A DNA stretch of 64,000 bases from Parazoarcus communis (GTDB lineage Bacteria > Pseudomonadota > Gammaproteobacteria > Burkholderiales > Rhodocyclaceae): contig NZ_CP022187.1 of the NCBI RefSeq assembly GCF_003111645.1, positions 3,720,001-3,784,000 on the forward strand, read 5' to 3'. Positions within the stretch are counted from its first letter, which is position 1, and each line of letters begins with the position of its first letter. A program made the position numbers and the translations under genes. Below, piece after piece: positions 48,392-57,485 of the stretch. The notes under the pieces were generated by a model. It did no database searches, was not told the origin of the DNA, and was given only the letters and a program-made list of their open reading frames with translations.

Positions 48392-49156
48392 TCAGAATTC
48401 CTTGCTGAACGATGCGTAGAAACGGTCACCCGCTGCGTTCTTGCCGTTCGAACCGAAACAGTAGGGCTCGCCCTTGGAGCAGCTGCCATCCGCGTCGGAA
48501 CCGGCGTAGTTGACCGCGAACGTGCCGAAGCCTACGTCCTTGCTCACACCGACGCCCCAGTCCATGTAGGAGGCGGCGCCGTTGTTCTTGATGATCTGGC
48601 GACCGACGTGAGCCGATGCGGCCCAGCCTTCGGCGAACTCGTACTCTGCGTTGAGCTCGAGGTAGTTGCTGTTGCGGGTGCTGGTGGTGTTGGTGCCATT
48701 CCAGCCGAACAGCGTCTTCGACACGCCGTGCGAGTACTTGAGCTCGAGGATGTTCCAGCCCAGCGACAGATAGACTTCGGTCGTGTCCGGCGAGGACACG
48801 CCGCTGATCCCGCTGCCCGGGTAGAAGTAGCGCACAGCGCCTACGTCGTAGGAGAGCTGACCGACTTCATTGGCGAAACCGAAATACAGGTCCCATTCCA
48901 TGCTGTTCTGCGACTTGGCGACATCGTCGACCCAGCCGACGTTCGACGCCCAGGTGCCGACATAGAAGCCACTGGAGTGCGCGTAGTCGAAACCGCCCTG
49001 CAGGGCCGGGTTGCCCTGAGTTTGGCTGATGCCGCGGAAGACGTAATCCGTTGTCAGCGAGATGTTGCCGCTGAACGGGCTGTCTTCTTCGGCGTGCACG
49101 GCACCGACGAAGGTGAGGGAAGCCAGAACGGCGGTTGCAATGAGGCTCTTGCGCAT
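48392..49156 (-). CDS. TorF family putative porin
   Basis: A 254-residue outer-membrane beta-barrel protein of the TIGR02001/TorF type. The signal peptide is MRKSLIATAVLASLTFVGAVHA; the mature start has FSGNISLTTDYVFRGISQTQGNPALQGGFDY, and it ends in phenylalanine (ASFSKEF) as outer-membrane barrels do. I start at ATG 49156 with AGGAG seven bases upstream. It is the promoter-proximal gene of the glnK-amtB operon. A role in letting nitrogen compounds across the outer membrane is inferred from this context. Confidence 0.88.
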   Translation of the reverse strand: MRKSLIATAVLASLTFVGAVHAEEDSPFSGNISLTTDYVFRGISQTQGNPALQGGFDYAHSSGFYVGTWASNVGWVDDVAKSQNSMEWDLYFGFANEVGQLSYDVGAVRYFYPGSGISGVSSPDTTEVYLSLGWNILELKYSHGVSKTLFGWNGTNTTSTRNSNYLELNAEYEFAEGWAASAHVGRQIIKNNGAASYMDWGVGVSKDVGFGTFAVNYAGSDADGSCSKGEPYCFGSNGKNAAGDRFYASFSKEF

Positions 49157-49202
49157 GGTTCGCTCCTGAAGGAGTAGGGTTGTGTTTTGGTGAGCCAACC
49201 AA

Positions 49203-49218
49203 TGCACACACCGTGCCA
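49203..49218 (-). promoter_or_regulatory. Sigma54 (-24/-12) promoter of the TorF-glnK-amtB operon
   Basis: On the minus strand TGGCACGGTGTGTGCA matches the sigma54 consensus TGGCACG-N4-TTGCA except one base. The GG and GC dinucleotides are exactly 12 bp apart. Transcription would start near 49192, 36 bp before the TorF ATG. Confidence 0.82.
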
Positions 49219-49324
49219 GTTTGCTGAATCCCTTTCTCTTGTTGGGCTTTGGAGCGTTTCTGCAGACGGTATTCGTTACGACTCAGTGGAGTAATGTGCA
49301 CAAATGAGGCATGGAGTCACTTTA

Positions 49325-49374
49325 TGCACCACATTGGTGCGTTGTGACAAGTCATCGTGCGCCACTTTCGCGCA
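49325..49374. promoter_or_regulatory. Two NtrC-type enhancer dyads
   Basis: TGCACCACATTGGTGCG (49325-49341) is an almost exact match to the NtrC site TGCAC-N7-GTGCA. A second, weaker dyad with the same 17-bp form, TGCGCCACTTTCGCGCA (49358-49374), has its centre 33 bp away, about three helical turns. The pair lies about 140 and 175 bp upstream of the sigma54 start point, the usual place for a strong NtrC enhancer. Confidence 0.8.
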
Positions 49375-49445
49375 TCGGCTGCAAAAGCACCGTCCGGCGT
49401 GCGTGCTAGACTGATACTCTGTTCGTAATAAAGGCGGTGATCTCC

Positions 49446-49703
49446 ATGGCAAATCCACGCATCTTCGATGAAATCGGGTCCAAAATCTCCGAACTCGCAG
49501 CTAACAGTCCGGCGCGCGATATCGAGAAGAATCTGAAGGCGGTGCTCTCCGGTGCTTTCGGCAAGCTCGATCTCGTGACGCGTGAGGAGTTCGAAGTCCA
49601 GCGCGAGATGCTTGCTCACGCGCGCCAGCGTCTGGCAGAACTCGAGGCGCGGGTTGCCGTGCTCGAAGCGGACGCAGTCGAGCGGGACAGCACGCCGGAC
49701 TGA
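49446..49703 (+). CDS. ubiK: Ubiquinone biosynthesis accessory factor UbiK
   Basis: An 85-residue protein of the UbiK/YqiC (BMFP) family. The N-terminal half is ANPRIFDEIGSKISELAANSPARDIEKNLKAVLSGAFGKLDLV and the C-terminal half a coiled coil (REEFEVQREMLAHARQRLAELEARVAVLE). UbiK helps assemble the Ubi complex with UbiJ. I start at ATG 49446; GTG 49437 is possible. A -10-like TAGACT in the 10-mer GCTAGACTGA lies at 49405-49414, and the same 10-mer precedes comM. Confidence 0.88.
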   Translation: MANPRIFDEIGSKISELAANSPARDIEKNLKAVLSGAFGKLDLVTREEFEVQREMLAHARQRLAELEARVAVLEADAVERDSTPD

Positions 49704-49791
49704 TCAGCCGAAACGGCAGCTGTTTATTTAATTCTATTGTCATTATCCGGATCTCCGCTAGACTGACGCCCGGTCAGTTTTGGAGGTCCGG

Positions 49792-51291
49792 ATGTCGATC
49801 GCGCTCGTGCGCACCCGCGCCGTTGACGGGCTCAATGCGCCCGAAGTCACGGTCGAAGTGCACCTTTCGAATGGATTGCCCGCGTTTACACTTGTCGGCC
49901 TGGCCGACACCGAAGTGCGCGAGGCCCGCGACAGGGTGCGTGCGGCCATCATCACCTCCCAGTTCGAGTTCCCACAGCGACGGATCACGGTAAACCTCGC
50001 GCCGGCCGACCTTCCAAAGGAGGGCGGACGTTTCGATCTGCCGATTGCGCTCGGCATTCTGGTCGCGTCGGGGCAGGTCAAGGGCGCCGGACTGGATGCG
50101 CACGAATTCTGTGGCGAGCTCTCGCTCGATGGCAGTCTGCGCGGAATTCGCGGGGCGCTTGCAGCCGCGCTGGCGGCCGGACGCCACCAGCGCGCGCTGG
50201 TGCTGCCGCTCGAGAATGCCGACGAGGCGGCGCTGGCGCGCGGTGTCAATGTGCTGCCCGCCACATCCCTGCTGGCCGTGTGCGCGCATCTGAACGGGCT
50301 CGCGTCCTTGTCTGCCCATCCGCCCCCTGCCGTGGGCGACGGTTTCGCGCTTGCGCCCGATCTGGCTGATGTCAGGGGGCAGTTCCAGGCTCGCAGGGTG
50401 TTGGAAGTCGCTGCTGCCGGCGGGCATTCGCTGCTCATGTATGGTTCGCCCGGTACCGGCAAGTCGATGCTGGCACAGCGCCTGCCCGGGTTGATGCCGC
50501 CACTGACCGAAGCCGAGGCGCTCGAGAGTGCAGCCGTGCATTCACTCACCGGCCGGTTCGACGCCGCCAACTGGGGGCGGCGCACCTTTCGCGCCCCGCA
50601 CCACTCGGCGTCGGCTGCGGCACTGGTGGGCGGCGGTGCGATCCCGCAACCGGGCGAGGTGTCCCTGGCCCATCACGGTGTGCTGTTTCTCGACGAACTG
50701 CCCGAGTTCGACCGCAGGGTGCTGGAGTCGCTGCGCGAGCCGCTTGAAACCGGTCATGTCACGGTCTCGCGCGCGCGCCGGCGGGCCGAGTTTCCCGCAC
50801 GCTTCCAGCTCGTCGCAGCAATGAACCCCTGCCCCTGCGGCTATTCGGGTCATCCGACCCGGGCGTGCACGTGCACGCCGACGCAGATCTCCCGCTACCG
50901 TGCGCGCCTTTCCGGTCCGCTGCTCGATCGTATCGATCTGGTGGTCGAGGTGCCGGCGGTGTCCTACGAGGACCTTGCCGAGGCCTCCCGCGGCGAGTCG
51001 AGTGCAGCTGTCCGCGCCCGGGTGCTTCGGGCGCGAGCGTTGCAGGTCGAGCGTCAGGGCATGCCGAACGCCGCGCTCGCGCCGGCGCAGGTGGACGCCT
51101 GCTGCGTGCCTGACGCGGCGGGGGCGGCCTTGCTGGCACAGGCCATGAGCCGCCTCAATCTGTCGGCGCGCGCCTATCACCGGGTGCTGCGGGTTGCGCG
51201 CACGCTCGCCGACCTGAATGAAGTCGCACAGCCCGGCGCCGCGCACATGGCAGAAGCCATTCAGTACCGGCGGGGGCTGGCTTCGCACTGA
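49792..51291 (+). CDS. comM: YifB/ComM family Mg-chelatase-like AAA+ ATPase
   Basis: A 499-residue protein. The N-terminal domain begins MSIALVRTRAVDGLNAPEVTVEVHLSNGLPAFTLVGL (Lon-like fold). The AAA+ domain has Walker A GSPGTGKSMLAQRLPGLMPP (about residue 222), VLFLDELPEF (Walker B) and NPCPCGYSGHPTRAC with cysteines typical of the family. In Vibrio ComM drives branch migration during natural transformation. I start at ATG 49792, with GGAGG upstream. TAGACT (49759-49764) is a likely -10. It reads convergently toward atzF. Confidence 0.92.
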   Translation: MSIALVRTRAVDGLNAPEVTVEVHLSNGLPAFTLVGLADTEVREARDRVRAAIITSQFEFPQRRITVNLAPADLPKEGGRFDLPIALGILVASGQVKGAGLDAHEFCGELSLDGSLRGIRGALAAALAAGRHQRALVLPLENADEAALARGVNVLPATSLLAVCAHLNGLASLSAHPPPAVGDGFALAPDLADVRGQFQARRVLEVAAAGGHSLLMYGSPGTGKSMLAQRLPGLMPPLTEAEALESAAVHSLTGRFDAANWGRRTFRAPHHSASAAALVGGGAIPQPGEVSLAHHGVLFLDELPEFDRRVLESLREPLETGHVTVSRARRRAEFPARFQLVAAMNPCPCGYSGHPTRACTCTPTQISRYRARLSGPLLDRIDLVVEVPAVSYEDLAEASRGESSAAVRARVLRARALQVERQGMPNAALAPAQVDACCVPDAAGAALLAQAMSRLNLSARAYHRVLRVARTLADLNEVAQPGAAHMAEAIQYRRGLASH

Positions 51292-51328
51292 GCGTACGGA
51301 GTGTCCGTCGGGGCTCAGGCCCCGGCGT

Positions 51329-53149
51329 CTATCGGTTCTCCAGATAACGGCGCCAGCTGCCGAAATGGCTGATGTCGGTTGCGCCCTCGATACCGCTCGG
51401 CTCACAGATGAAGCCGGTTTCCTGGCGGCCATCGGCGAGCGTGACCTTGCCCAGTCCGAGCGGGGCGGGGATGCCCGCCAGGAAGGTGCCCAGTTCGGCA
51501 GCAGGCAGTTCCCAGACTTCGACTTCGATGGCGGCGCCCCCTTGCGAAACCCGCACCATGCCGGGCCGGAACGGTAGGCCGCCGGCGAGTGCATAGAGCT
51601 TGTAATGCGGACTGCTGACGGTGCGCTCGATCAACTGGGCGCCACGCGAGGTGAGCTGGTGGTTGAGCGGAAGTCCTTTCAGGTGGGCGCCGCAGACGAC
51701 GACGCGCAGGCGGTCGTGCTGCGCGACCGAAGCCAGCGCCGGCAAGGCGCTCTCGTGTCCGCCAGCCAGCGGCAGAGCATGATTGCGCTGTACCGCGTCG
51801 GCGAGGCTGAGCAGGTACTGATCGGTGAAGGCGCGGCCGAAGAGGGTTACGCCCCAGGGCAGGCCGTTGCGCATGAAGCCGGTCGGTACGGCAACCGCCG
51901 CATAGTCGAGCAGGTTCATGAAATTCGTGTAATAGCCGAGCTCGCTGTTGCGCAGCACCGGTTCGGCTTCGAGTTCGGCGAGGGTGACCGGACGCCCGAT
52001 GGTGGGCGTCAGCACGCAGTCGAGGCCCGCCAGCACGCTGTCGCACACGGCCTTGAGATCCTGCAGCCTGTACTGTGCGGTGAAGGCGTCGACCGCGGTC
52101 GCGTCGGGCGCCTTTGCCAGTACATCGCGGATCACTTTCAGGACGGCATCGGGATCGCGCTCGATCAGCGCGCCGGCGACCGCATAGCGCTCGGCGACCC
52201 ACGGCCCTTCGTAGAGCAGACGGGCTGCCTCCAGAAAGGGCGAAAAGTCCATCTCGACCCGTTCGCCGCCGATGGCTTCAAGCTGCGCGATCGCATCCGC
52301 GAAGAGTGCGGGCCCTTCCGTGCACCCGAAAAAGACCAGGTCCTCGTCACGGGGCACGCCAAACCGGAACGGCCGCGGGCTGCCGAACGCGCTGCCATGG
52401 TTCCACGACGGGTTGCTGCGGCTGTAGCTGTCCCGCGCATCGGGCACTGCAGTCAGCGCCATCAGCAGCGAGGCCTCGCGGGCCGTCGCGGTGAAGTAGG
52501 TGACGCAGTCCAGCGTGCGGCAGGCCGGCACCACGCCCGCCGTCGACAGCAGGCCGCGGGTGGGCTTGGTGCCGACCAGATTGTTGAGCGCCGCCGGCAC
52601 CCGGCCCGAACCGGCGGTATCGGTGCCAAGCGAAAAGCTGGCGACACCCAGCGCCACCGCCAGCGACGATCCGGCACTCGATCCGCCCGACGGATAGCCG
52701 GGCAGCACCGAGTTGCGGCACGCACCGTATGGTGAGCGCGTGCCGTTGAGTCCGGTGGCGAACTGGTCGAGGTTGGTTTTGCCGAGCGGGATTGCACCGA
52801 GCGCGATCAGGCGTTCGACCAGCGTCGCCGAGCGTGACGGCGTGCAGGCGAAGGCCGGGCAGGCCGCGGTGGTGGGGACGCCGGCGAGGTCGATGTTGTC
52901 CTTGATCGCGAAGGGAATGCCGTACAGCGGCAGGTCCGCCGGTGAGTGCTCATCGAGCGCGGCGAGGTAAGGTTCGAGCTCGGACTCGTCGAGCAGGTGG
53001 ATGAAGAGCCTGTATTCCGGGTTCAGCTCGGCCGAGCGTGCACGGAGTGCTCCGATGAGGTCGCGTGGCCTGAGGCTGCCGCTGCGGTAGGCGGCCTGCA
53101 GCGTATCGATGCGCAGGTCATGCGGATGCTTGGGCAACAGGGTGTTCAT
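51329..53149 (-). CDS. atzF: Allophanate hydrolase AtzF
   Basis: A 606-residue amidase-signature hydrolase. The Ser-Ser-Lys triad region has PFAIKDNIDLAGVPTT (Lys), GYPSGGSSAGSS (first Ser) and GTDTAGSGRVPAALNN (nucleophile Ser). The C-terminal ~130 residues (VVCGAHLKGLPLNHQLTSRGA...) form the extra domain specific to allophanate hydrolases. It splits allophanate into ammonia and CO2, the last step of the pathway. The ATG at 53149 overlaps the carboxylase stop (ATGA). It is the last gene of the guanidine operon and ends opposite comM with a 37-bp gap. Confidence 0.93.
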   Translation of the reverse strand: MNTLLPKHPHDLRIDTLQAAYRSGSLRPRDLIGALRARSAELNPEYRLFIHLLDESELEPYLAALDEHSPADLPLYGIPFAIKDNIDLAGVPTTAACPAFACTPSRSATLVERLIALGAIPLGKTNLDQFATGLNGTRSPYGACRNSVLPGYPSGGSSAGSSLAVALGVASFSLGTDTAGSGRVPAALNNLVGTKPTRGLLSTAGVVPACRTLDCVTYFTATAREASLLMALTAVPDARDSYSRSNPSWNHGSAFGSPRPFRFGVPRDEDLVFFGCTEGPALFADAIAQLEAIGGERVEMDFSPFLEAARLLYEGPWVAERYAVAGALIERDPDAVLKVIRDVLAKAPDATAVDAFTAQYRLQDLKAVCDSVLAGLDCVLTPTIGRPVTLAELEAEPVLRNSELGYYTNFMNLLDYAAVAVPTGFMRNGLPWGVTLFGRAFTDQYLLSLADAVQRNHALPLAGGHESALPALASVAQHDRLRVVVCGAHLKGLPLNHQLTSRGAQLIERTVSSPHYKLYALAGGLPFRPGMVRVSQGGAAIEVEVWELPAAELGTFLAGIPAPLGLGKVTLADGRQETGFICEPSGIEGATDISHFGSWRRYLENR

Positions 53150-56100
53150 GCTTCCTCCAGGATCAGGACGCGCTGGCCGGCGCGCACCGGTGAGCCGGGC
53201 TGCACCCGGACCTCCTTGACGATGCCGTCGCGCGGCGCGGTGAGCGGGATTTCCATCTTCATCGATTCGAGAATGACCAGGGTGTCGCCCTCGGACACGC
53301 GTGCGCCGGCCTCGACCTTGACCTGCCACAGGTTGCCGGCGATATGGCTTTCGATCGCATGTTCGCCTTCGCCCAGCGGCGCGTCTTCGCCGATGTCGGG
53401 GGCGACTTCCTCTGCGTCGAAATGCGCCTGGCCGGTCGCGATCCAGCGTTCGCGCTCGGCATCGAAGGCGGCGCGCTGCTGGGTACGGAAGTCGGCGATG
53501 GCCTCGGCTTCGCGGGCGAGGAAGTCCTGATAGTCGGCCAGCTTCAGCGTGGTGTGCTCGATCTGCAGCGGGTAGCGCCCGAGCGGGAAGTCGCGGCGGA
53601 TGCGCAGCAACTGGTCGGCGGCGACCGGGAAGAACCGCACCTGATCGAAGAAACGCAGCAGCCAGGGCTTGCCGCCAAAGGCGTCGACCGCGCGGTAGCG
53701 ATTCCACATCTGCAGCGTGCGGCCGACGAACTGGTAGCCGCCGGGGCCTTCCATGCCGTAGATGCACATGTAGGCGCCGCCGATGCCGACCGAGTTCTCC
53801 GCGGTCCAGGTGCGGGCCGGGTTGTACTTGGTGGTGACCAGGCGATGGCGCGGGTCGAGCGGTGTCGCCACCGGCGCGCCGAGATACACGTCGCCCAGCC
53901 CCATCACCAGGTAGCTGGCCTCAAACACGGTGCGCTGCACGGCCTCCAGGTTGGGCAGATCGTTGATGCGGCGGATGAATTCGAGGTTGCTCGGGCACCA
54001 TGGCGCGTCCTTGCGTACCGTGGTCATGTACTTCTCGATTGCCAGCTGGCAGGCGGGGTCGTCCCACGACAGCGGCAGATGCACGACGCGCGACGGCACT
54101 TCGAGATCGTCGCGCTCGCACACTGCGGTCCACAATGCCGCCACGCGCTTGAGCAGGGTGGCCAGCGGCAGGGTCTCCGGACGGTAGTGCAGCTGCAGCG
54201 AGCGGATGCCCGGGGTCAGGTCGATGAGGCCGTCGAGCGCCAGTGCCTCGATGGCCTGCATCAGTGCATGGGCACGGAAGCGCAGCACCAGGTCGAGTTC
54301 GGGCGGGCCGACTTCGAGCAGCACATGCGTGTCGCCCGAGACGCGCGCGACCAGCCGGGTGTCGTCGTGACCGATGTCGAGCACGATGGGCGAGGCCAGC
54401 GCGATCGCGTCCGAGCTGGCCGGGCAGGCCTGCGTCAGGCCCGCGGCTTCGGTGCTGCGAGCCTGCGCCAGTGCGCGCGCCGTTTCCAGACTGACCGGGA
54501 TGAAGCGCACCTTGTCGCCGGCTTTCAGCTGACCGAGTTGCCACAGGTCGGCTTCGATGACCGTCACCGGGCACACGAAGCCGCCCAGGCTGGGGCCATC
54601 CGGGCCGAGGATGACCGGCATGTCGCCGGTGAAGTCCACCGCACCGATCGCATACGGGTTGTCGTGAATGTTGGACGGATGCAGGCCGGCTTCGCCGCCG
54701 CTGTCGCGTGCCCAGTCCGGCTTGGGGCCGATCAGGCGCACACCGGTGCGGCTGGAGTTGAAGTGTACTTCCCAGTCGGTGGCGAAGAAGCGTTCGATGT
54801 AGTCCTGGCGGAAATACTCCGGTGCGCCGTGAGGGCCGTAGATGACGCGCAGCTCGCGCGCGGGCTGCAGCGGTGGCGTGAGCGCAGCAGGCAGGCTGGC
54901 GCCGGCGGCAGTGTCCGCAAGCGGGAACAGGTGCAGCACGTCGCCACCGCGCAGCGCGCGTCCGCCATGGCCGCCGAACTGGCCGAGGGTGAAGGTGCTC
55001 TTGCTGCCGAGGTAATCGGGAACATCGACGCCGCCGCGCACGCACAGATAGCTGCGCGCACCCGCGCCGGCGATGGTGCCGAACACCAGCCGGCCGCCCG
55101 CGGGCACGAAGATCGCGGTGTTCATCGGTTGCGGCACGTCGTCGAGGCTGAGCGGGATGTCTGCGCCGGTGACGGCCACGACCGCATCGCAGTTGAAGCG
55201 GATGATGGGGCCGCTCATGGTGATCTCGAGCGCGGCTGCACCCTGGTCGTTGCCCAGCAGGCGGTTGCCCAGGCGCAGCGCACGGTCGTCCATCGGTCCC
55301 GAAGGCGGCACGCCGACCGCCCAGTAACCGAGGCGGGCGGGCCAGTCCTGCACCGTGGTCTGCGTGCCGGCGGTGATGAACTCCATGCTGTGGCTGCGGT
55401 AGCGCAGGCCCTCGAGGCAGCGCGTCCAGGGCTGGCCGCTGGCGAAAGGCGTGTCCGCCAGAATCTGGCGCAGGTAGTCGCGGTTGGTTTCCACGCCGTA
55501 GAGCCGGCTCTGTGCCAGGGCCGCATCGAGACCGGCAATCGCCGCGTCGCGGTCGGAGGCATGGGCGATCACCTTGGCGATCATCGGGTCGAAATAGGGC
55601 GGAATCTCGCAGCCGGCCTCGACCCAGGTGTCGATGCGCAGCGCGCGCCCGTCTGCCGCCGGAAAGCTCACCGAGGTCAGCAGGCCGGGGCAGGGCTGAA
55701 AGTCGCGGCCGGGGTCTTCCGCGTAGAGCCGGGCCTGGATGGCGTGGCCCTGAGGCTTGAGCGTGGCGGCGAGCGCGGCGAGCGGCGGCATGTCGCCCGC
55801 GGCCAGTTGCACCATCCAGGCGACCAGGTCTACGCCCCACACCTGTTCGGTGACGCCATGCTCGACCTGCAGCCGGGTATTCACTTCGAGGAAATAGAAG
55901 GCGCCTGCCTCACTGTCATAGACGAACTCGACCGTGCCGGCGGAGCGGTAATTCACCGCGCGGCCGAGGCGGACCGCCGCCTCGCACAGCGCGTCGGCCA
56001 TGCCCGCGGGCAGGTTCGGCGCCGGGGTCTCCTCGAGCACCTTCTGGTTGCGCCGCTGCACCGAGCAGTCGCGCACGCCGAGCGCGATGACTTCGCCCGC

Positions 56101-56748
56101 ACCGTCGCCAAAGATCTGCACTTCCAGGTGGCGTGCGCGCTGGATGTACTTCTCGATGAATACGCCCGAGTCGGAGAAGTTGTTTTCGCCCAATCGGCGC
56201 ACGGCCTCGAACTGCTGTGCCAGTTCGTCGGCGCTGCGGCACACGCGCATGCCGATGCCGCCGCCGCCGGCAGTGCTCTTGAGCATCACCGGGTAGCCTA
56301 CGGTGTCGGCGGCGGCGAGGGCGTCATCCACCGAGTCGAGCAGTTCGGTGCCTTCGAGCATCGGCACGCCGTGCGCTTTGGCCAGCGCGCGTGCGGTGTG
56401 CTTGAGGCCGAATACGCGCAGCTGCTCCGGCGTGGGGCCGATGAAGGCGATGCCGGCGGCTTCGCAGCGTTCGGCGAAGGCGGCGTTCTCGGACAGGAAG
56501 CCGTAGCCGGGGTGAATGGCGCCGGCACCGGTATCGCGGGCGATGGCGAGGATCTTGTCCACTGCCAGATAGGTGCCGGCGGCGGCGCCTTCACCCAGGC
56601 TGCAGGCTTCGTCGGCTTCGATGAGGTGACGGCTGGCGGCGTCCGCTTCCGAGTACACCGCCACGCCGCCGGTGCCCAGTTGGCGCAGCGTGCGCAGGAT
56701 GCGGCAGGCGATGGCGCCGCGGTTGGCGATCAGGACTTTGTCGAACAT
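53146..56748 (-). CDS. Biotin-dependent urea/guanidine carboxylase
   Basis: A 1200-residue carboxylase. The biotin carboxylase domain has KVLIANRGAIACRILRT, KSTAGGGGIGMR and [15 protein letters not shown]. Then come the two carboxyltransferase halves: a KipA-like part (TVQDWPARLGYWAVGVPPSGPMDDRAL, about residue 475) and a KipI-like part (from about 800). The C-terminal carrier domain has the biotin lysine in LESMKMEIPL. Annotation pipelines will call it urea carboxylase. The guanidine-I riboswitch at the head of this operon and the two UAAP genes argue that it carboxylates guanidine to carboxyguanidine. The substrate cannot be proven from sequence. Confidence 0.92.
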   Translation of the reverse strand: MFDKVLIANRGAIACRILRTLRQLGTGGVAVYSEADAASRHLIEADEACSLGEGAAAGTYLAVDKILAIARDTGAGAIHPGYGFLSENAAFAERCEAAGIAFIGPTPEQLRVFGLKHTARALAKAHGVPMLEGTELLDSVDDALAAADTVGYPVMLKSTAGGGGIGMRVCRSADELAQQFEAVRRLGENNFSDSGVFIEKYIQRARHLEVQIFGDGAGEVIALGVRDCSVQRRNQKVLEETPAPNLPAGMADALCEAAVRLGRAVNYRSAGTVEFVYDSEAGAFYFLEVNTRLQVEHGVTEQVWGVDLVAWMVQLAAGDMPPLAALAATLKPQGHAIQARLYAEDPGRDFQPCPGLLTSVSFPAADGRALRIDTWVEAGCEIPPYFDPMIAKVIAHASDRDAAIAGLDAALAQSRLYGVETNRDYLRQILADTPFASGQPWTRCLEGLRYRSHSMEFITAGTQTTVQDWPARLGYWAVGVPPSGPMDDRALRLGNRLLGNDQGAAALEITMSGPIIRFNCDAVVAVTGADIPLSLDDVPQPMNTAIFVPAGGRLVFGTIAGAGARSYLCVRGGVDVPDYLGSKSTFTLGQFGGHGGRALRGGDVLHLFPLADTAAGASLPAALTPPLQPARELRVIYGPHGAPEYFRQDYIERFFATDWEVHFNSSRTGVRLIGPKPDWARDSGGEAGLHPSNIHDNPYAIGAVDFTGDMPVILGPDGPSLGGFVCPVTVIEADLWQLGQLKAGDKVRFIPVSLETARALAQARSTEAAGLTQACPASSDAIALASPIVLDIGHDDTRLVARVSGDTHVLLEVGPPELDLVLRFRAHALMQAIEALALDGLIDLTPGIRSLQLHYRPETLPLATLLKRVAALWTAVCERDDLEVPSRVVHLPLSWDDPACQLAIEKYMTTVRKDAPWCPSNLEFIRRINDLPNLEAVQRTVFEASYLVMGLGDVYLGAPVATPLDPRHRLVTTKYNPARTWTAENSVGIGGAYMCIYGMEGPGGYQFVGRTLQMWNRYRAVDAFGGKPWLLRFFDQVRFFPVAADQLLRIRRDFPLGRYPLQIEHTTLKLADYQDFLAREAEAIADFRTQQRAAFDAERERWIATGQAHFDAEEVAPDIGEDAPLGEGEHAIESHIAGNLWQVKVEAGARVSEGDTLVILESMKMEIPLTAPRDGIVKEVRVQPGSPVRAGQRVLILEEA

Positions 56749-56775
56749 GGTCTCACCCGATTCTTGTCGAGCTGT

Positions 56776-56821
56776 GGCGGGTCGTCCCGCCGGAGATCGG
56801 AACCGCGGAGGTCGTCCTCCG
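56776..56821 (-). other. Two small hairpins before the carboxylase gene
   Basis: GGCGGG-TCGT-CCCGCC (56776-56791) and CGGAGG-TCGT-CCTCCG (56806-56821) lie between the UAAP2 stop and the carboxylase start and share the loop TCGT. No T-run follows. They may set the relative amounts of the two messages. Confidence 0.55.
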
Positions 56822-56835
56822 GGTGATTCGTTGGC

Positions 56836-57474
56836 TCAGTCCCAGATCAGCACTTCGGCCGGGGTCGGGTTGTAGCCATTGCAGGGGTTGTTCAGTTGCG
56901 GGCAGTTGGAGATCAGCACGATCACATCCATCTCGGCGCGCAGTTCCACGTACTTGCCCGCACCGGAGATGCCGTCCTCGAAGGTCAGGCCACCCTCGGG
57001 GGTGACCGGCACGTTCATGAAGAAGTTGATGTTGGCACCGATGTCGCCCTTGGCCAGGCGGCCATCGTGCAGGCAGCCGCACAGAAAGTTGTCGCGGCAG
57101 GCGTGCATGTGCAGCTTGTCGAGCGCATAGCGCACGGTGTTGCTCTCCTGCGCGCAGGCGCCGCCCAGGGTGTCGTGGCGACCGCAGGTGTCGGCCAAGA
57201 TGGTGAGCATCGGGCGTCCGAGATTGGAGTACAGCACGCTGCCGGTGGTCAGATACACGTTGGCCTGGCGGCGCAGGGTGCGCTGCGGGTCGTAGCGCTC
57301 CTTGGGGTTGGCGACGCCATAGAACAGCGTGTCGACCGCCTGGTTGCCTTCGAGGTCGAGCAGGCGGACGGTCTGGCCGGCCTTGACTTCGCCCACCCAG
57401 GGTTCGCCTGCCGGGATGATGTGGCGGGCGACGGCAGCTTCGGGATTCAGTGTGCTGGAGGTCAGGGTGCTCAT
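56836..57474 (-). CDS. Urea amidolyase-associated protein UAAP2 (DUF1989), probable carboxyguanidine deiminase subunit
   Basis: A 212-residue DUF1989 protein. Motifs include [25 protein letters not shown], the cysteine-rich [18 protein letters not shown] and [23 protein letters not shown]. It is homologous to the UAAP1 protein just upstream; together they are reported as the carboxyguanidine deiminase CgdAB that converts carboxyguanidine to allophanate. I start at ATG 57474 with GAGG upstream; a frame open to 57798 overlaps UAAP1. Confidence 0.86.
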   Translation of the reverse strand: MSTLTSSTLNPEAAVARHIIPAGEPWVGEVKAGQTVRLLDLEGNQAVDTLFYGVANPKERYDPQRTLRRQANVYLTTGSVLYSNLGRPMLTILADTCGRHDTLGGACAQESNTVRYALDKLHMHACRDNFLCGCLHDGRLAKGDIGANINFFMNVPVTPEGGLTFEDGISGAGKYVELRAEMDVIVLISNCPQLNNPCNGYNPTPAEVLIWD

Positions 57475-57485
57475 GTCGGGTTGCC

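Noticed and set aside
49757-49766. GCTAGACTGA 10-mer shared with 49405-49414 as a novel regulatory repeat
   Set aside because: Both copies fit ordinary sigma70 -10 regions of ubiK and comM, so similarity is expected.
53150-53767. N-terminal extension of the AtzF frame
   Set aside because: It lies in another frame of the carboxylase gene and is low-complexity; the ATGA overlap at 53149 marks the true start.
53344-56826. A 1160-codon plus-strand frame opposite the carboxylase gene
   Set aside because: It is the antisense frame of a high-GC gene; no recognisable domain, and the minus-strand carboxylase is complete with all motifs.
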